Positions 12,390 to 24,259 of a DNA stretch of 64,000 nucleotides are shown piece after piece. The stretch spans positions 1,416,655 to 1,480,654 of the forward strand of contig VXAZ01000560.1 in assembly GCA_013399875.1 (NCBI GenBank). The letters are read 5' to 3'. The position numbers and the translations under genes are program-made. A model generated the notes under the pieces. The model did not search any database. It was not told the DNA's origin and worked only from the letters and a program-made list of their open reading frames with translations. The stretch is from Gymnorhina tibicen. Lineage: Eukaryota > Chordata > Aves > Passeriformes > Artamidae. How positions within the stretch are numbered: position 1 is the stretch's first letter; every line of letters starts with the position of its first letter.

Positions 12390-12690
12390 TAAACCCCGGC
12401 TCCTCACGGCACCGCAGCGCCCGACAGCGCTCGGTGATGAGGAGAGTCTGGCCCGTCCTCTTACAGCAGCCTTCTCACCCTGAAGAAGTTCCAAAATAAC
12501 CCCTGTGATAAAATCAGTCCATGCAAGTACAGAGCCTTCCTGCGAACGTCTCCCGGCCCCGCGCGCCGCTTTGCTCCGGGATCGCTGGGATTTTATGGGT
12601 GCAGGGAGGTACCGAGCCCGTCCCAGTGAGGAGGGTGGGAATGCTTATCCTGCTGACTATCCAAGGAACGGGCGCCCCTCAGCACATGAC
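12390..12690. promoter_or_regulatory. Weak CpG-dense patch
   Basis: CpGs cluster at 12400-12460 (ACGGCACCGCAGCGCCCGAC) and again at 12543-12680. The flanks are AT-rich. No promoter motif set or open exon accompanies it, so function is unknown. Confidence 0.3.
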
Positions 12691-12699
12691 TCCCGAGCT

Positions 12700-13425
12700 C
12701 CAGTTTGCCCAGTCTCTGCTAGATACTGATTTTATTATGGCAGGATAAATGAAACAGGAATAGCGAGGGAGAGTGGGGAAGGGCAGCAGAGAGAAGGCAG
12801 CCAGAGGTATCACAGAGTTCACGCTGCTGTACTTTTATATCTGTGCCCCGAAACTCAAACTTCTGGGTAGAAGTGATGGTGCTGTGTAACCCCAACGATG
12901 GCCCACATGTGCGGGTGTGACTTTGTCCCTGAAGTCCCCCTTCAGCTCACACCCCAGAAATCTAACCTGCAGAAAAGAAGAATGTCTTTCTTGCTGGGCA
13001 TGCGGTTTGGTCCAAATTGAGGGAAGAAGCTGAAGAAAAATAGTCAGTTTAGGTGTCACAGCTCAGTTAATAGGGGCTGAGTCCATTAGTCATGACAGGC
13101 AAGCCTGCAATAAATTATGACTGTCTTGTGCTCCCCCACTAGGCAAAACCCTTCCCTGCTTTTTCGCCACTCCTTATTCCAGAGCAATACCCAGGACGTA
13201 TTCCAGGACAATTTGCTCTGTGCTGCTGAGACTGAGAAGCAAGGACACTGGAGGGGTGAATGCACCAAATATCTGACTTTGCAGATTTCTCAACCTCACA
13301 CAGGTACCATAATCCAAGCAGAAACTCTTCCCATACCTGCAGCTGCCGAGACACCTACGGACTGCTCCTGCAGTCTAGGAGAGGGCTCATCCTTTACCCC
13401 TGCACAGGGACCTCACTGCCAAGTC
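12700..13425. other. Non-coding, unremarkable
   Basis: Nothing recognisable. Small overlapping open frames around 13117-13437 on both strands have no family resemblance. Confidence 0.55.
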
Positions 13426-13439
13426 CAGGATCACTAATT

Positions 13440-13498
13440 GTGATCAGGACTAATCGTGACCAGGACTAATTTTGATCAGGACTGCACCCAGGACTGCC
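13440..13498 (+). repeat. 16-bp minisatellite, three units plus a partial
   Basis: The units are GTGATCAGGACTAATC at 13440-13455, GTGACCAGGACTAATT at 13456-13471 and TTGATCAGGACTGCAC at 13472-13487. A partial CCAGGACTGCC follows. The first unit overlaps an inverted repeat at 13429-13445 (GATCAC, five bases, GTGATC). The array is short and may vary in copy number between individuals. Confidence 0.85.
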
Positions 13499-13499
13499 A

Positions 13500-16400
13500 C
13501 CCTGCAGATCTCCATTTTGCTGAGCTCTGTTGAAGCAAAGAACAAAGAGAGAGAGCCCTTGCCTCAAAGAGCTCACGATTTACTGGGCCTACCAGGAGAG
13601 CAGGACAAGCACAGCACCTTAGTCTCCTGCCAAGTGTAAATCTTCAGAGCTCTGGCTCCAAAAGGCCATAAATAAAAGTGGAAAAAAAGTATAAGGTAAT
13701 TCTCTCCACTCTGTTTCGTTCCAAACCTTTGAAGGAAAGAATATATTAAATGCATCTAAGTCCTTTAATAAATACGTAAACCACAGAAGGATGTGATTTA
13801 GACTTAGAATACCACCTCGGCTCTAACTACCGTGTCAATAATGCAACCTGATAAGAAAAGTCGTGTACTAGCCCCCTGTTTTAGGCATAGATAATGGAAC
13901 ACATCTAAAAAGTGCCCAAAACTAATGCTGAATGGGAAGAACAGCAAAGAGAATAATTGCTGGCTGAGTATTTATGTGCTCAGGACAGACTGGATCGAAA
14001 CTCCCAGCTCGATTAAGTATTTCCTTTTTCACAGAGTGCCCCAAACTGACACTCACAGTCCTTGGGGCTCAGCTTCTTTAAAGAGTCCAGAAAAGGCTCC
14101 ATCCTGTGAGCATCAGCAGCCTTTGGGGCACACACAGGCTTGCAAAGGATCAGCCTTCACAAATATTTTCTAATTGATTCAACCATGATCCTGAAGATGG
14201 AATTTTATTTCCCTTTTTTCTTTTTTGTAGTTAATTTCTTTATTTATTATGCACTTGAGGAGACTTCATTGTCCAACTATTTTATTATTTGCTACACAAA
14301 AAAATATATTTGTGAATGGTTCCATTATTTCGGCAGTTAGCCTTCTGGTGCACAGAAAGTTTCCCTTCTGAACAGGCACTCATTCATTCTGCTGCACCAT
14401 TGTACATTTTATGGCTTGCCATGCGAAAAAAAAAAGAAAAATCTTTTTTATTTCTTTCAGTGCTCCTATTATTGTAATAATTTAAAAAGTGGCTTCCACT
14501 GTATTTATATCACATCACTTGGATAAAGGACTGCTACCCACAATAAATCTAGTTATTTTCCAAAGTAGATTGCTCATTAAATATTGTATATAAAAGAGCC
14601 CTCTGAGATTCAGGATAATCCACACAGTGTTTTTTAGATATCTCTTTCTACTTAAATAAATAATTGTAATCACGAATGTGAACCAAGTACTGTGCTTATA
14701 AGGTTGAATTAATAAAAACTGAACTTTATATAAGCCTCAGCTACAGAACATTATGCTGGTGAAGAATTTCAGGTGCAAATAATCAGAGATTACTACACAC
14801 CAGGGAATTCACCAGTGGTCATGAATACCCTCAATCTACTTCAGCGAGGTAAGCAATATATTCTCTAATATGATATAGTCCAGGCTCTGTTATTGTGTTT
14901 CAGAAGTTTTTACTGAACTGAAAGATTTCTTCCTGTTCTACTCATAAAGCAACCATTTCTTCAACTTGTGCGTTTACAGGATGGAGAACATACCACATGA
15001 TCTTAAAACGTTTCTGTCTCTTTACTTCTCTAATTTTGAATTAGAGCTACAGAACTCAGCAAATGCTTTAAAAACAGTACAAGGGGGAAGGGAAATAAAT
15101 ATTTATGGTGTCTCTGCATCTTCTCCAGTGTGGCTGACTCAGTCTAGCTGCTGCTAACAAATACAGATCCTAATTTAACTCTGGAAAAGTGGGGGTTTGC
15201 ATCTTAATTATAATAGTTTCTCCCAGTGATAACTATGCAGAGTCCCAGAATTTACTTAAACTCCTCTAAACTGTAACGGTTATTTAAAACGTGGAGTGCT
15301 GTGTTACAGATCAGATCTGCAGCTAGATCTGGAATAATTCCATTAAAACCAGTGGAACTACAGAGATTTCTATCAGTTGTGGTATCACTATAAACCTCTT
15401 GTAAATAGAGCCTGCATTGTTAATGCTGTCACTGGTGAAGCAAATTCCATAACCCACAGATAACCTGGGCAAGCTGCAGCTGAACTGTACAAATCATCCT
15501 TTAACTTGTACTTAAAACTCAATTTAGTCACAGTCATCCAGACTCCATATAGAGTTGAGTCATTACCTGAGTACAGGACATCAAATATTTTCTGAATAAA
15601 AAAGGACACAACTCTTAAAATTAAGATTACTAGAGCCATTAAAAGCATGGAAGTGTCTGATACGTGGAATGGCAGAAAACTTGTTTCTGATACTGTGCCT
15701 GAGGACAGGGATACAATCTGTCCCTGGAAATCTTTGTAAATCACAGGTATTTTCTTTTTTCCCTTTCCCCTTGGCTTCCTGCTCTCCTTTTCCCCTTTCC
15801 CCACCTTTCCCTTCTGGAGATCACTCAGTCCAACTGGATTACTCAGGACACAAGACCTGGAGCCATGTTGAGTAACATGGAAAAGAGAACGACCTAATCC
15901 ATTTACCACGAGTTTAATTTGGACTGTAAAACAGAAAGTGGTCTCTTCTTTGCAATTACAACTTCAGTTTGAAATCTGCAAGCCCAAACTCAATCCTAAG
16001 CAACGCTGATCGGGTGTAGCCAGGTTATCCCAGGAGCTGTATAGGTGTGAGGATGAAGGCTAAAATGTTTCCTTGTATGGAGGGGATATGTTAAGGAAAC
16101 AAAAAATTCCTGGGATTAAAACATTTTCTGGATGAAATTCACCCCAAACCAGACTTTCAGGCAAAGACTTACATCACTCAGAAGATGGAGCAGGACTGAG
16201 AACTCAAAAGCCTTTGTGCTGATCTCCAAAGAAGAGGAGAAGCCAACCAAGAAAGAGGGAAACACACAGAGAACGACACTGAAAAGGATGGATGAAAACA
16301 CATCTCCTGATTTGGCTCCACTCCACAGCTATACAAAGGACTACACTGTCTGGCAGCGTTTGTATTTTTTTAATGTTCAAAAAGACGCACTTGGAATAAT

Positions 16401-16930
16401 TTTGCTTGATAGCAACTACCGAGGAGCACCTGTAAGCTCCCACGTAGTGCCTTACTGGAGAAACAGGTGTGACGCTCCAAATCCTGCAGGACCACCTCTC
16501 TATCCACCTCTGCGGACACAGAGTCGGTTAAGGGCATGGTTTTGGGGAACACAGTAATTCCTTCAGGTCCTTTAAAACTGAGGGTCGCACGTCAGCACTG
16601 CACTACCCAGCTGCCGACCTCATAGTGCAGCACTTTATTGATGAGGAACAGAAAACCTGTTTGGAAAGCTTAATGCTGCTGCTACTCTGTGTTTTTTCCA
16701 CTCTAATTTTGCTCAGCAGTTAACTGAAATCCCCATATTGCTTTCCTCATTCAAACCAAAACCTCACAACACTAAGAAAACCACAGATACTGTAATAAGC
16801 CATGACTCATCCAACATTACCCGAGTAGGAATTACACATTTTACTGTAAGGGTATCTAGGCCATCTCTACATCTAACGTTTTATGGAGAATAAGGCCAAA
16901 ACATATCACTTTCAGTGTAGCGGGGAAAAG
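13500..16930. other. AT-rich non-coding stretch
   Basis: No gene recognised. The minus-strand frame at 15388-15909 (173 codons) and the plus-strand frame at 16132-16557 (141 codons) lack domains that I know. Traces of older repeats are suggested by ATTCCATTAAAACCAGTGG at about 15338-15356 and GGATGAAATTCACCCC at 16130-16145. Both resemble phrases common in old sauropsid repeats, but each is too short to assign. Confidence 0.5.
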
Positions 16931-16937
16931 GAAGTTT

Positions 16938-17158
16938 TTGTGGTTAAAGCAAAGGCCAGTGAGTCAGATGATGTGGGTTCTGCTTCCAGGCCTCACGCAG
17001 ACTTCCTATGTGACTTCAGCTGAATCTCTTCACAGCTCTGAGCCTCACTTTTCACATCTGTATGAGGGATGTCAGAATGTCACATCCATTCATCTTGGTT
17101 TCTCAAATTTTTTGAGACATCTGGGTGGGACATGCAAAGTGTTATGATAACTACCATG
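16938..17158 (+). mobile_element. Ancient amniote MIR-like SINE, sense copy
   Basis: It reads forward through the family landmarks in order: TGGTTAAAGC, then CAGTGAGTCAGATGATGTGG and GTTCTGCTTCC (an RNA polymerase III B-box-derived region), CTATGTGACTTCAGCTGAAT, GAGCCTCACTTTTCACATCT, and a tail with ATGCAAAGTGTTATGATAAC. This is the clearest copy in the window and shows the tRNA-derived head. Confidence 0.75.
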
Positions 17159-17235
17159 CATCTGTTTTTCTGCTGTGAACAGAACCATTATCTGCTTCCG
17201 GATGGAGAAGAAAGTAGAAAGGCCAGCCTCAGGCA

Positions 17236-17264
17236 AAAAAAAAAAAGAAAAAAAAAAAAGAAGG
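17236..17264. repeat. Poly-A tract with G interruptions
   Basis: Two long A runs are joined by single G bases and end in GAAGG. It lies about 75 bases after the sense SINE copy, but the intervening sequence is unique. I therefore treat it as an independent simple repeat rather than the SINE tail. Confidence 0.8.
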
Positions 17265-17269
17265 TTTAT

Positions 17270-19845
17270 TCTAGAGGATTGGCTCAGCTCTGATTTGACC
17301 AGCACAATCACAAGTAAAATAATTCAAAGGATGCAGAGCACAGAGATTTGGAGGAGTAAACACTGACAGACCTCTGAAATCCCTTGACCTTACTCTAGAT
17401 TATTGCACTGTGCTGCATCAGATGCAGCAGCCTATTTTTTTTTTATTTATAATTCATAAGCATATAATTAAATCTTGCACATTCATTTTGAGAAAGCACA
17501 ATAGCTAAACCACTAACTCTTAAGCAGAGTCTAGCAGTGGCATTTGGAGAGTCAGCCACACTCTCTCACCTATGCTGGCAAACACATTACTCTGGCTGTG
17601 AAGGAAACCACAATGTGGGAAGGAAAGCCTACAAAAGAATGAAAACAGAAAGTGTCTAAGGCCTTGGCAGAAGGACACTAAATAAAATAGAGAGTGGTGA
17701 CTCATTTTGGCAGTGAATCCACCTCAACCCCTTCAAAGGCTTTGGCAAGAGTCCTCGGAGGAGACCCCAGGCTTTTGCCAAGCCACAAAACACCACAATT
17801 ATTATCGCAGCAGTCATCAACAAAACAGATTTTGTAAACTGACTTGTTGGCACATAGATTAAAGAAGCTATAAAAAGGAATAACAGCTGTTTGGGTTGCC
17901 CTATGCAGAAAGTTACTATATAAAAAGTACTCTTACACATATCATATATACGTACACACAGACGCACACAGATGCACATGATGTGTACATGAAGAATATA
18001 CAAACAAGCAGAAGTGCCAAGAGCTGCTGAAGGATTTCACTGCTGTTCGTGGGAGACAAATTTGCAGGTCTGAAAAGTTGTAAACTAAAGACCTTATCCT
18101 CTTCTCAGTCCTACTGCTGTCATAATATTCACTGCAGTGTTTCATTAGTTTCAGTAGAGCTGTTTCCATTATACAAGACATCAGAATCTAGAACTAATAA
18201 TGGCTACTTAAAGGAAAGCACCACAGACCTCATTCTCCTCCTAAATCAAAAGGAAATTTACTGATGCGTAAATCAAAAGACAATCTTTACGTGCAGGACC
18301 CACGCTAATGTGAGGGCTAAAATGGCCCAGAGATAATTTAGGATAAGCTACAAGTGTCCTAATGGCTCACAAATTTTTCACATTCAAAGGTTATGTTCAG
18401 TTTTTAAACTAGGTATGTTTGAACATTTACGTAACTAAACAAATAGCCAAGTTTAGTAAATGAAAATGAGGTTTGCAGCAGATGATGAGGGTTTGTCTAC
18501 CTAGACCTCAAACACAAAGGCAAGAATGAACTCCTAAATTCAATTTTAAAAGTTCTGATGCACATTATGCTGGTGTGCATGCTGTACCTAGGTTTAGAAT
18601 CTCCTAAACACTGCGCTTTTTTATTTAGAGCAGATGAAACACTACCCTTTGAATTAACAGCTTTTTATTAAAGTGGCAGAAAGAGAGATGAAGTTGACAA
18701 CATGACACCAGTATCCTGTTTCAATCTTTCTTTAAAAGTCTTCACTAAGACTTTTAAACACTAAACAGGGTTCACTTTGAGTTTCTACACAATTTTTTTT
18801 TTATTACATTGATAAGCAAGACTTTTCTTGATTTTTTCCCTTGAATTTGAAGTGCTCTAAATTTTGGTCATGTATAATGTTAAAATATCCTGAAAAATAT
18901 TTCAGAGAATCTGGTATATAACTCAATAAATGCATCTGGCTCAATTAAACTCCATGTGCCCTGACCAGTATCCAATACTTTTTTCAGAGGCTGTGCGTCT
19001 TAATCTCATCTGTTCACCGCCGAATCAAGAGTTCAAATTACATCATTAAAAATAAAACCCTGGTCTAAGGAAGTACTATGGAAATACAGGCTGCCAATGA
19101 AAGAGGGCGAATCTGAACTAAAGGGATGTTTATAACCTCTATGAAGACATAAAGGAATAGGTTATGGGAGAAATGTGGATATAAACAGCAAACATTGCTG
19201 CAAAAGACATCTGCATCCGTATGAATTTCCTCAAGCAAACGGATAAAGGCGAAGTAGATTTTGGGGTCCTGCCATTCTTTCAGGAAAAATGATGTGGCCC
19301 ATTGACCCAGCACTAGTAGAGGATGTGCAATAGCAGAGATGAAGCATTTGGATTTAGGTGTGGATCCTGTTGCCTGTTTAATACCTCCCAAATGCCGGGT
19401 GGAGGGAAGCTCCCGCATCACCCAGGATGATAATACTTGATTTTCCACTGTTGACTTAAACGGGGAAAATATACCGAGGTAATTCGAGACCCTGAAAACT
19501 CCTAACAGATGAAAGTTGACACGTGGGCTGAGGGTGAGACTATGAGAAACGGAGTTTTTACTAATATAATCCACCTGAATGTAGGTATTTGCATTGAAAA
19601 AAAAGCCTCTATCTACCATTCTGTTACTGTAACTACAAATATTTTCCAGCTGCATAAAGGACCATTTAGTATTTCAAAATTACTTGTCCTTAGGCAATCT
19701 GTTTAATTTCAAGTGCAACCCGAAAAGTAGCTGGGACTGTATTTACTGCTGGTATGCACAGGCAAGCTTTTAGCATGGGATGGTCAGCATATAAACACAA
19801 ATCCATACATTTAAAGTTCTTAGATTGAGCTATTTACTTTTTATT
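17270..19845. other. Non-coding; includes a short CA/CG-type repeat and a 196-codon open frame
   Basis: No gene recognised. An interrupted CA repeat with ACGCACACAGATGCACA lies at about 17950-17985. The minus-strand frame at 19065-19655 is open for 196 codons. It has scattered hydrophobic stretches but no recognisable domain or compositional signature of a coding exon. The rest is AT-rich. Confidence 0.5.
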
Positions 19846-19847
19846 CT

Positions 19848-20058
19848 TATCCTTTGCTTTTTTTTCCTTTCTTTTTTAGGGCCACCTTGGACTACATAAT
19901 GCATTACACAGACACCAAATGAGCTCGCACGCCAGGAGAAGCAGTGAGTTTCACCTATCCAAGTATTTAAAAAGCTTGCAAGCACACACTGTCTCCTGTG
20001 CAGCCCGGAGATCCCTGTTGAGTCTATGCCAAGTCCCTGAAAAGTTGGACACTGCATC
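19848..20058 (+). other. Exon-like segment: strong 3' splice-site look-alike followed by open frame
   Basis: A T-rich tract at about 19848-19880 ends in TTTTTTAG, a good polypyrimidine tract plus AG. The frame beginning at the GGC right after the AG (19880) stays open for about 68 codons until a stop near 20085. A possible but weak donor (GG/GTATTT) lies near 20060. The translated product shows no family that I recognise. It could be an exon of an unannotated or non-coding transcript, or chance. Confidence 0.2.
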
Positions 20059-20207
20059 CGGTATTTACACTAAGCTAAAATTCTAATCAGCACTAACAGC
20101 AGTGTGTTTTAATTCACCCTTATGATTTTATTTCAATCTGCTAAGTAGCACAACTGCCAGAAAGAAACTGCTATAAACTCCGGTAAACAAATGCAGGGGG
20201 AAAAAGA

Positions 20208-20236
20208 TTATATATATATATATTTACATATATATA
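20208..20236. repeat. TA-rich simple repeat
   Basis: (TA)n at 20208-20222 is followed by TTACATATATATA. It is a short dinucleotide microsatellite. Confidence 0.85.
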
Positions 20237-20599
20237 ACCTTAAACCTGTTGGAGACAAAGTTTGCACCACTTTAGACACGCAGCTCAAAAGGAAAGTCCG
20301 GAGCTTTGGTCGAAGCTGCTCTCTGCTGATTTCTTTCCAAATACCCTACCTTCCACGCTGCGTTTTTTTAACTTTCTTTTCCCCCCCAACGTGTTTGGTA
20401 CTTTTTAGCCAAGGAAGGAAAACGCTGATGTTATTTTACACCGGCTATTTCACCTCACGTCCTCCCCTCGGCAGCTTTCTGCCAAGTGCTGTGAAACAAG
20501 AACACAGTAACTACTTGAATCTCTGGATGACACTATAAATCGTAGTGCCAAGAGGCCGGTGCCAAGTCCGGCATCTTCCTTACTTTGGGAAGGAAAACA

Positions 20600-20628
20600 A
20601 AACACACACACGCACACGCGCGCACCAA

Positions 20629-20659
<31 letters not shown>

Positions 20660-20693
20660 AAAANAAAAAAAAAAAAAAAAGGAAAAAAAAAAT
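20600..20693. repeat. CA/CG repeat joined to an interrupted poly-A tract with an N
   Basis: ACACACACACGCACACGCGC is followed by about 65 bases of A with single G interruptions, and an ambiguous base sits at 20664. Length and sequence here are unreliable because such tracts are prone to sequencing slippage. Long Lys or Phe runs in translated frames across it are artefacts. Confidence 0.9.
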
Positions 20694-20699
20694 CGGCAG

Positions 20700-21630
20700 G
20701 AAAATAGGAAAATTGTGAGAAGTTGGTCACCATTTTGGACCTGTTCAGTGCAGTCAGACCTTGGCAGCCATCTTACAGCTTGGCAACCATTTTGAGAATG
20801 TGCCTGGCAAGCTCTCAGAGCTCGCCGACACTGTTTCAACACGGCGCTGGTTAAATATAGTCCAAATTAAACAATACCGTGTAATATCAGGTAAACTCAC
20901 CCTTCAGAAATCCACCCCGCAGGTGTTTGTAAGTACATCTTTAAAGAGAGACGGACACCGTGCTTTCCATGGGGCCGCCTGGGCGCCTTAACCCTTTCCA
21001 GGGCACGGTGCTGGCGAAGCCCCGCCGAGGCACCCACGAGGGGGTCCTGATGACGGGAACAGTGCGGAACAGGGACCCTATGGATGCTGGGACACAGAAG
21101 ACATGTTGCCTTTCATCGCCGTTTAACGAGGCCCCAGGAACCCCACCGGGAGAGAAGGCCCCTCCAAAGGAGGAAATGGGATGACGGGGGGGACTGTACA
21201 CAACAACACGTAAACCCGCAGCTGTCGTGCGAGAAAAAAAACCACTTTCGCAGCTTTAATTTCCTGACGAACTTTTCCATGTGCTCCTCTCCCAGAGACA
21301 AAAGGAAAAGTTTGAGGAGAAAAAAAGTCATCCCAGCAGCCAGACATCTTAGGGAAGGCTGGTTTATTGAGAGAGCCCGATGGCGGGGCGAGCTGTAAAC
21401 AAACACTTCCCTTCTTCTCCCCACCCCGCGAGATCGGCGTGTTTTTGGACCAAATGCCCTTCACTCCGACAGTGCCAAAATCCCAAGGAAGACTTGGTGC
21501 CAGATGAAGAAAGGCACGGTTGTCAGAAACTGCTCTGGCCCAGGAGCAGGAAAAGTGCCGTGAGGAGCAGAGAGAAGTGCCTGGGTATGGCTCCTCGGGG
21601 CCGGGGGGCACAGCAAGGTATTCCGGCCAT
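20700..21630. other. GC-richer non-coding stretch with moderate CpG
   Basis: From about 20960 to 21620 the DNA is GC-richer and moderately CpG-dense, for example GGCGAAGCCCCGCCGAGG near 21012. Overlapping open frames on both strands, up to 176 codons at 21123-21653 on the minus strand, have no recognisable content. It might be a weak CpG island. No promoter motif set is visible. Confidence 0.35.
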
Positions 21631-21634
21631 ATTT

Positions 21635-22185
21635 CTCCCAGTATTTTAAACAATCCCTTTGCTGAAGAAGTTCATTTTTCATATTTAATGTAGTGTAAAC
21701 ACATTTAATAACTTGAGGAGGAATGCAGGGTGAATGTTTTTACAGAACAAACAGTGCTATCTCCAGGACTGCTGCACTAAAGTTTAGTCTACATGAGGCT
21801 CTAACTCTGTCAGCCTATTTGAATAAAACTTAAAAAGATAATATATGGGTAAAACTCAACACTTGGAAAACAGAGTGTGCAAAAAGGCAAATATTTGAAG
21901 GTACTAAACAGTATCCGAGTATTAAAATGACATTTTGGGGAAGTATTTAATATCTGAAGACAAATGTCTTTTGGAAATGCTTACTACAGACATTATATTC
22001 TGCTTCTTATCTTGAAATAATTTAGAGTGGAACAGAAAAGATCAAGTTTATGCTCTATTAGCATAAAGTTTAAACTATAAGGGGTTTTTGACCTTGAAGT
22101 CTGAATTAAATGATGTCTGGGATTTTTATTCTCCCTCTTTTTTCTGCCCTTTTGAAATTTTAATTTGGGGGGGAAAAAATTAAAA
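21635..22185. other. AT-rich non-coding stretch
   Basis: No gene or repeat recognised. The stretch 21990-22110 is AT-rich and motif-dense (TTAGCATAAAG, TCAAGTTTATG) and merges into the candidate element that follows. Confidence 0.5.
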
Positions 22186-22189
22186 GCCA

Positions 22190-22520
22190 ACTAATTAAGT
22201 GTAATTTCATAGTGAATGAAATAAATTAATTAAACCATAATTGAAATGACAATATTAAATATGAAAATATTATGCTGGAGTAGATCAGAATAAAGTCTTG
22301 ACACTGCTGGGTATCTTTTATATTGAAGGACAGTATCTGCAGCCGCATGACGTCAGCTGTGCAGGAATAGTTGGGAATGCATTGATAAATTGCTCCATCG
22401 ATTCTGTTCTGCTTCACTTACCATAATTATAGCACAGTAATGGATGACATGAGTGATATATTTTTACTTTAGAGAAAAGCCAAGAGTTTGCCTGTTTCTT
22501 TATGAGATTAGACCAAATCC
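22190..22520. promoter_or_regulatory. Candidate conserved non-coding element: homeodomain cluster plus CRE and E-box
   Basis: TAATTAAG/AATTAATTAAACC cores at 22191-22235 and CATAATTG at about 22237 give a dense cluster of homeodomain-type sites. A full cAMP-response palindrome TGACGTCA at 22348-22355 overlaps a CAGCTG E-box at 22354-22359. The CRE carries a CpG in otherwise AT-rich DNA, where CpGs usually decay, which hints at selection. Conservation was not tested. Confidence 0.4.
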
Positions 22521-22524
22521 TTTC

Positions 22525-24235
22525 AATTAATACAGCATGATTGATATCTAAAAGTGTACTGGGGTAAGATACTCGCTTCATGTGCACATCTTTAAATATT
22601 ATTGGTTAAATATTGAGATAGAATTCAAAGAGCAGTTTCAGTGCTTTAAATAACAGTGTCATTTTGGTAATATTCAAGATGTATCGTCACAATTTTCAAA
22701 GACTTTTCTGGGTCCACTTTAAGCGTTTTGATTTTCCTAGATCTAAGAATCACATTTGCAGTTAGTATCTGTGTAAGGCAGGACAGCTTAAGCATCTTCC
22801 TCGGAATCTGTGGACACCCTCCCTGAAATGCTTCCCAAGGCTACCAACAGATGTGTTGGGAGAAAGGCCGGGAGGACCGGATTGTGGTTTTCAAATATGC
22901 ACGGTCCAGGCTTAGCTCTCAGCTGCTGTCCCCTGAAGGCAACTGGTGAAGCCGTGCGTAGACCCGAGGACAGAACTTCCTCTAAGAGTGAGCAGAAGAC
23001 GAATTAAAGAGCGATGTCTTGTTGTTGCAGAGGAAGTGCTATGTGGTGAACATCCATCTACCCCTTCTCCAAACCTGCAGTAGAAGAACGACAGCAGCAA
23101 CCTTCCCCACCAATGACATGTTCTTCAGGAATAAAGAACCAGGTCACTCAAGAAGCAAGGGGGCAAATGGGTTCTTGCAGAGGAGATGTGACAAAAGATG
23201 AGAGCAGGTGAGGCAGAAAGACATCAAACCACTGTCACAAAACACAACTCATGGTACAGAGATGCAGGATACAGGAGACGACTCTTGTACCAATGCTTGT
23301 AAGACTCAACAAATGCAGAAAAGACCTGCAGATTGCTCACAACTCAAGCTTCCCTGCCACAAGTCAAGCTTCCTTCATGGATTCAGGTCCTTCACGTCAA
23401 CAGAGAAAATGTATGTTGTAAAATACCATTTATGCAATATTCTAACTATCTTAGCTGTCCTGGTTATGGAAATGCTAACAAAAGAACCCTGAATGGGAGC
23501 TTTTTAATCAATAAAAACTTTCCCCAGCCATTGTACCTTCATGCTGAGTAATTTCTACTTAGCAGTGAGCAAAGAAACCCAACGCTCGTGGAGTTTTGAA
23601 TGATGCCAAAAATACCTTTGGGGAAAAAATGATGTTACCTCCATGTACAGCTATCTCACACAGCATTTTTTCAGCATATAGTTCAAAAAACACCTTAATC
23701 GATTCCTCTAAAAATTTTAACCTGTCCCCTCCCCCCAAGCAGTGAGCGTCTAAGATTGATCTGTACTTCTAACTGTTGAATTCATCCCTTTCTCATGTTA
23801 CAAAGGCTGTCACTGGAAATAAAGTGTAACTTGGGATGGCAGTGGCAGCTATCAAGCCTCCTGACACATTAGAGCGTCTGAAACCCAGACACCCAAGGTT
23901 TACATCAGAAAACTCCAGCATGTAGCGAACAACTCAAAACCAACTATCGACCTTCCTATTGATTTCTAGTGGGGAAACCAAGACGGGAAAAGCACCAGAA
24001 GAGATAGGATTTCTTTCCCTCTCCTCATCGCTAACTTAGTGGCTGCCAAACTCAGGTCTTCTCAGGCTTAAGCCATCAGAGGTTTGTGTTGCAGCTAGCC
24101 AGGATGTCTGCCTAAGATAATTCAAGCTGAAAGCAGACAGTGTGCAGTGGGAGCTGATTAGCCACTGACTTCCAACGTGACCTGTCTCAGTCCCAAAAGA
24201 AGCTTCTTGACAGTAAGATACGGAGGCTATGGCAC
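22525..24235. other. Non-coding, unremarkable
   Basis: No gene recognised. A 20-base near-tandem (ACTCAAGCTTCCCTGCCAC, then AGTCAAGCTTCCTTC) occurs at 23341-23376. The rest is ordinary sequence. Confidence 0.5.
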
Positions 24236-24238
24236 AGC

Positions 24239-24255
24239 TTAAAAAAAAAAAAAAA
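24239..24255. repeat. Poly-A tract
   Basis: A run of A bases with no obvious attached retroposon. Confidence 0.85.
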
Positions 24256-24259
24256 GGTT

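Noticed and set aside
15388..15909. 173-codon minus-strand frame as a gene
   Set aside because: No recognisable content. Lys/Gly-rich part comes from a C/T-rich tract.
20450..20842. Phe-rich 130-codon minus-strand frame
   Set aside because: It is the translation of the poly-A/T tract with an N.
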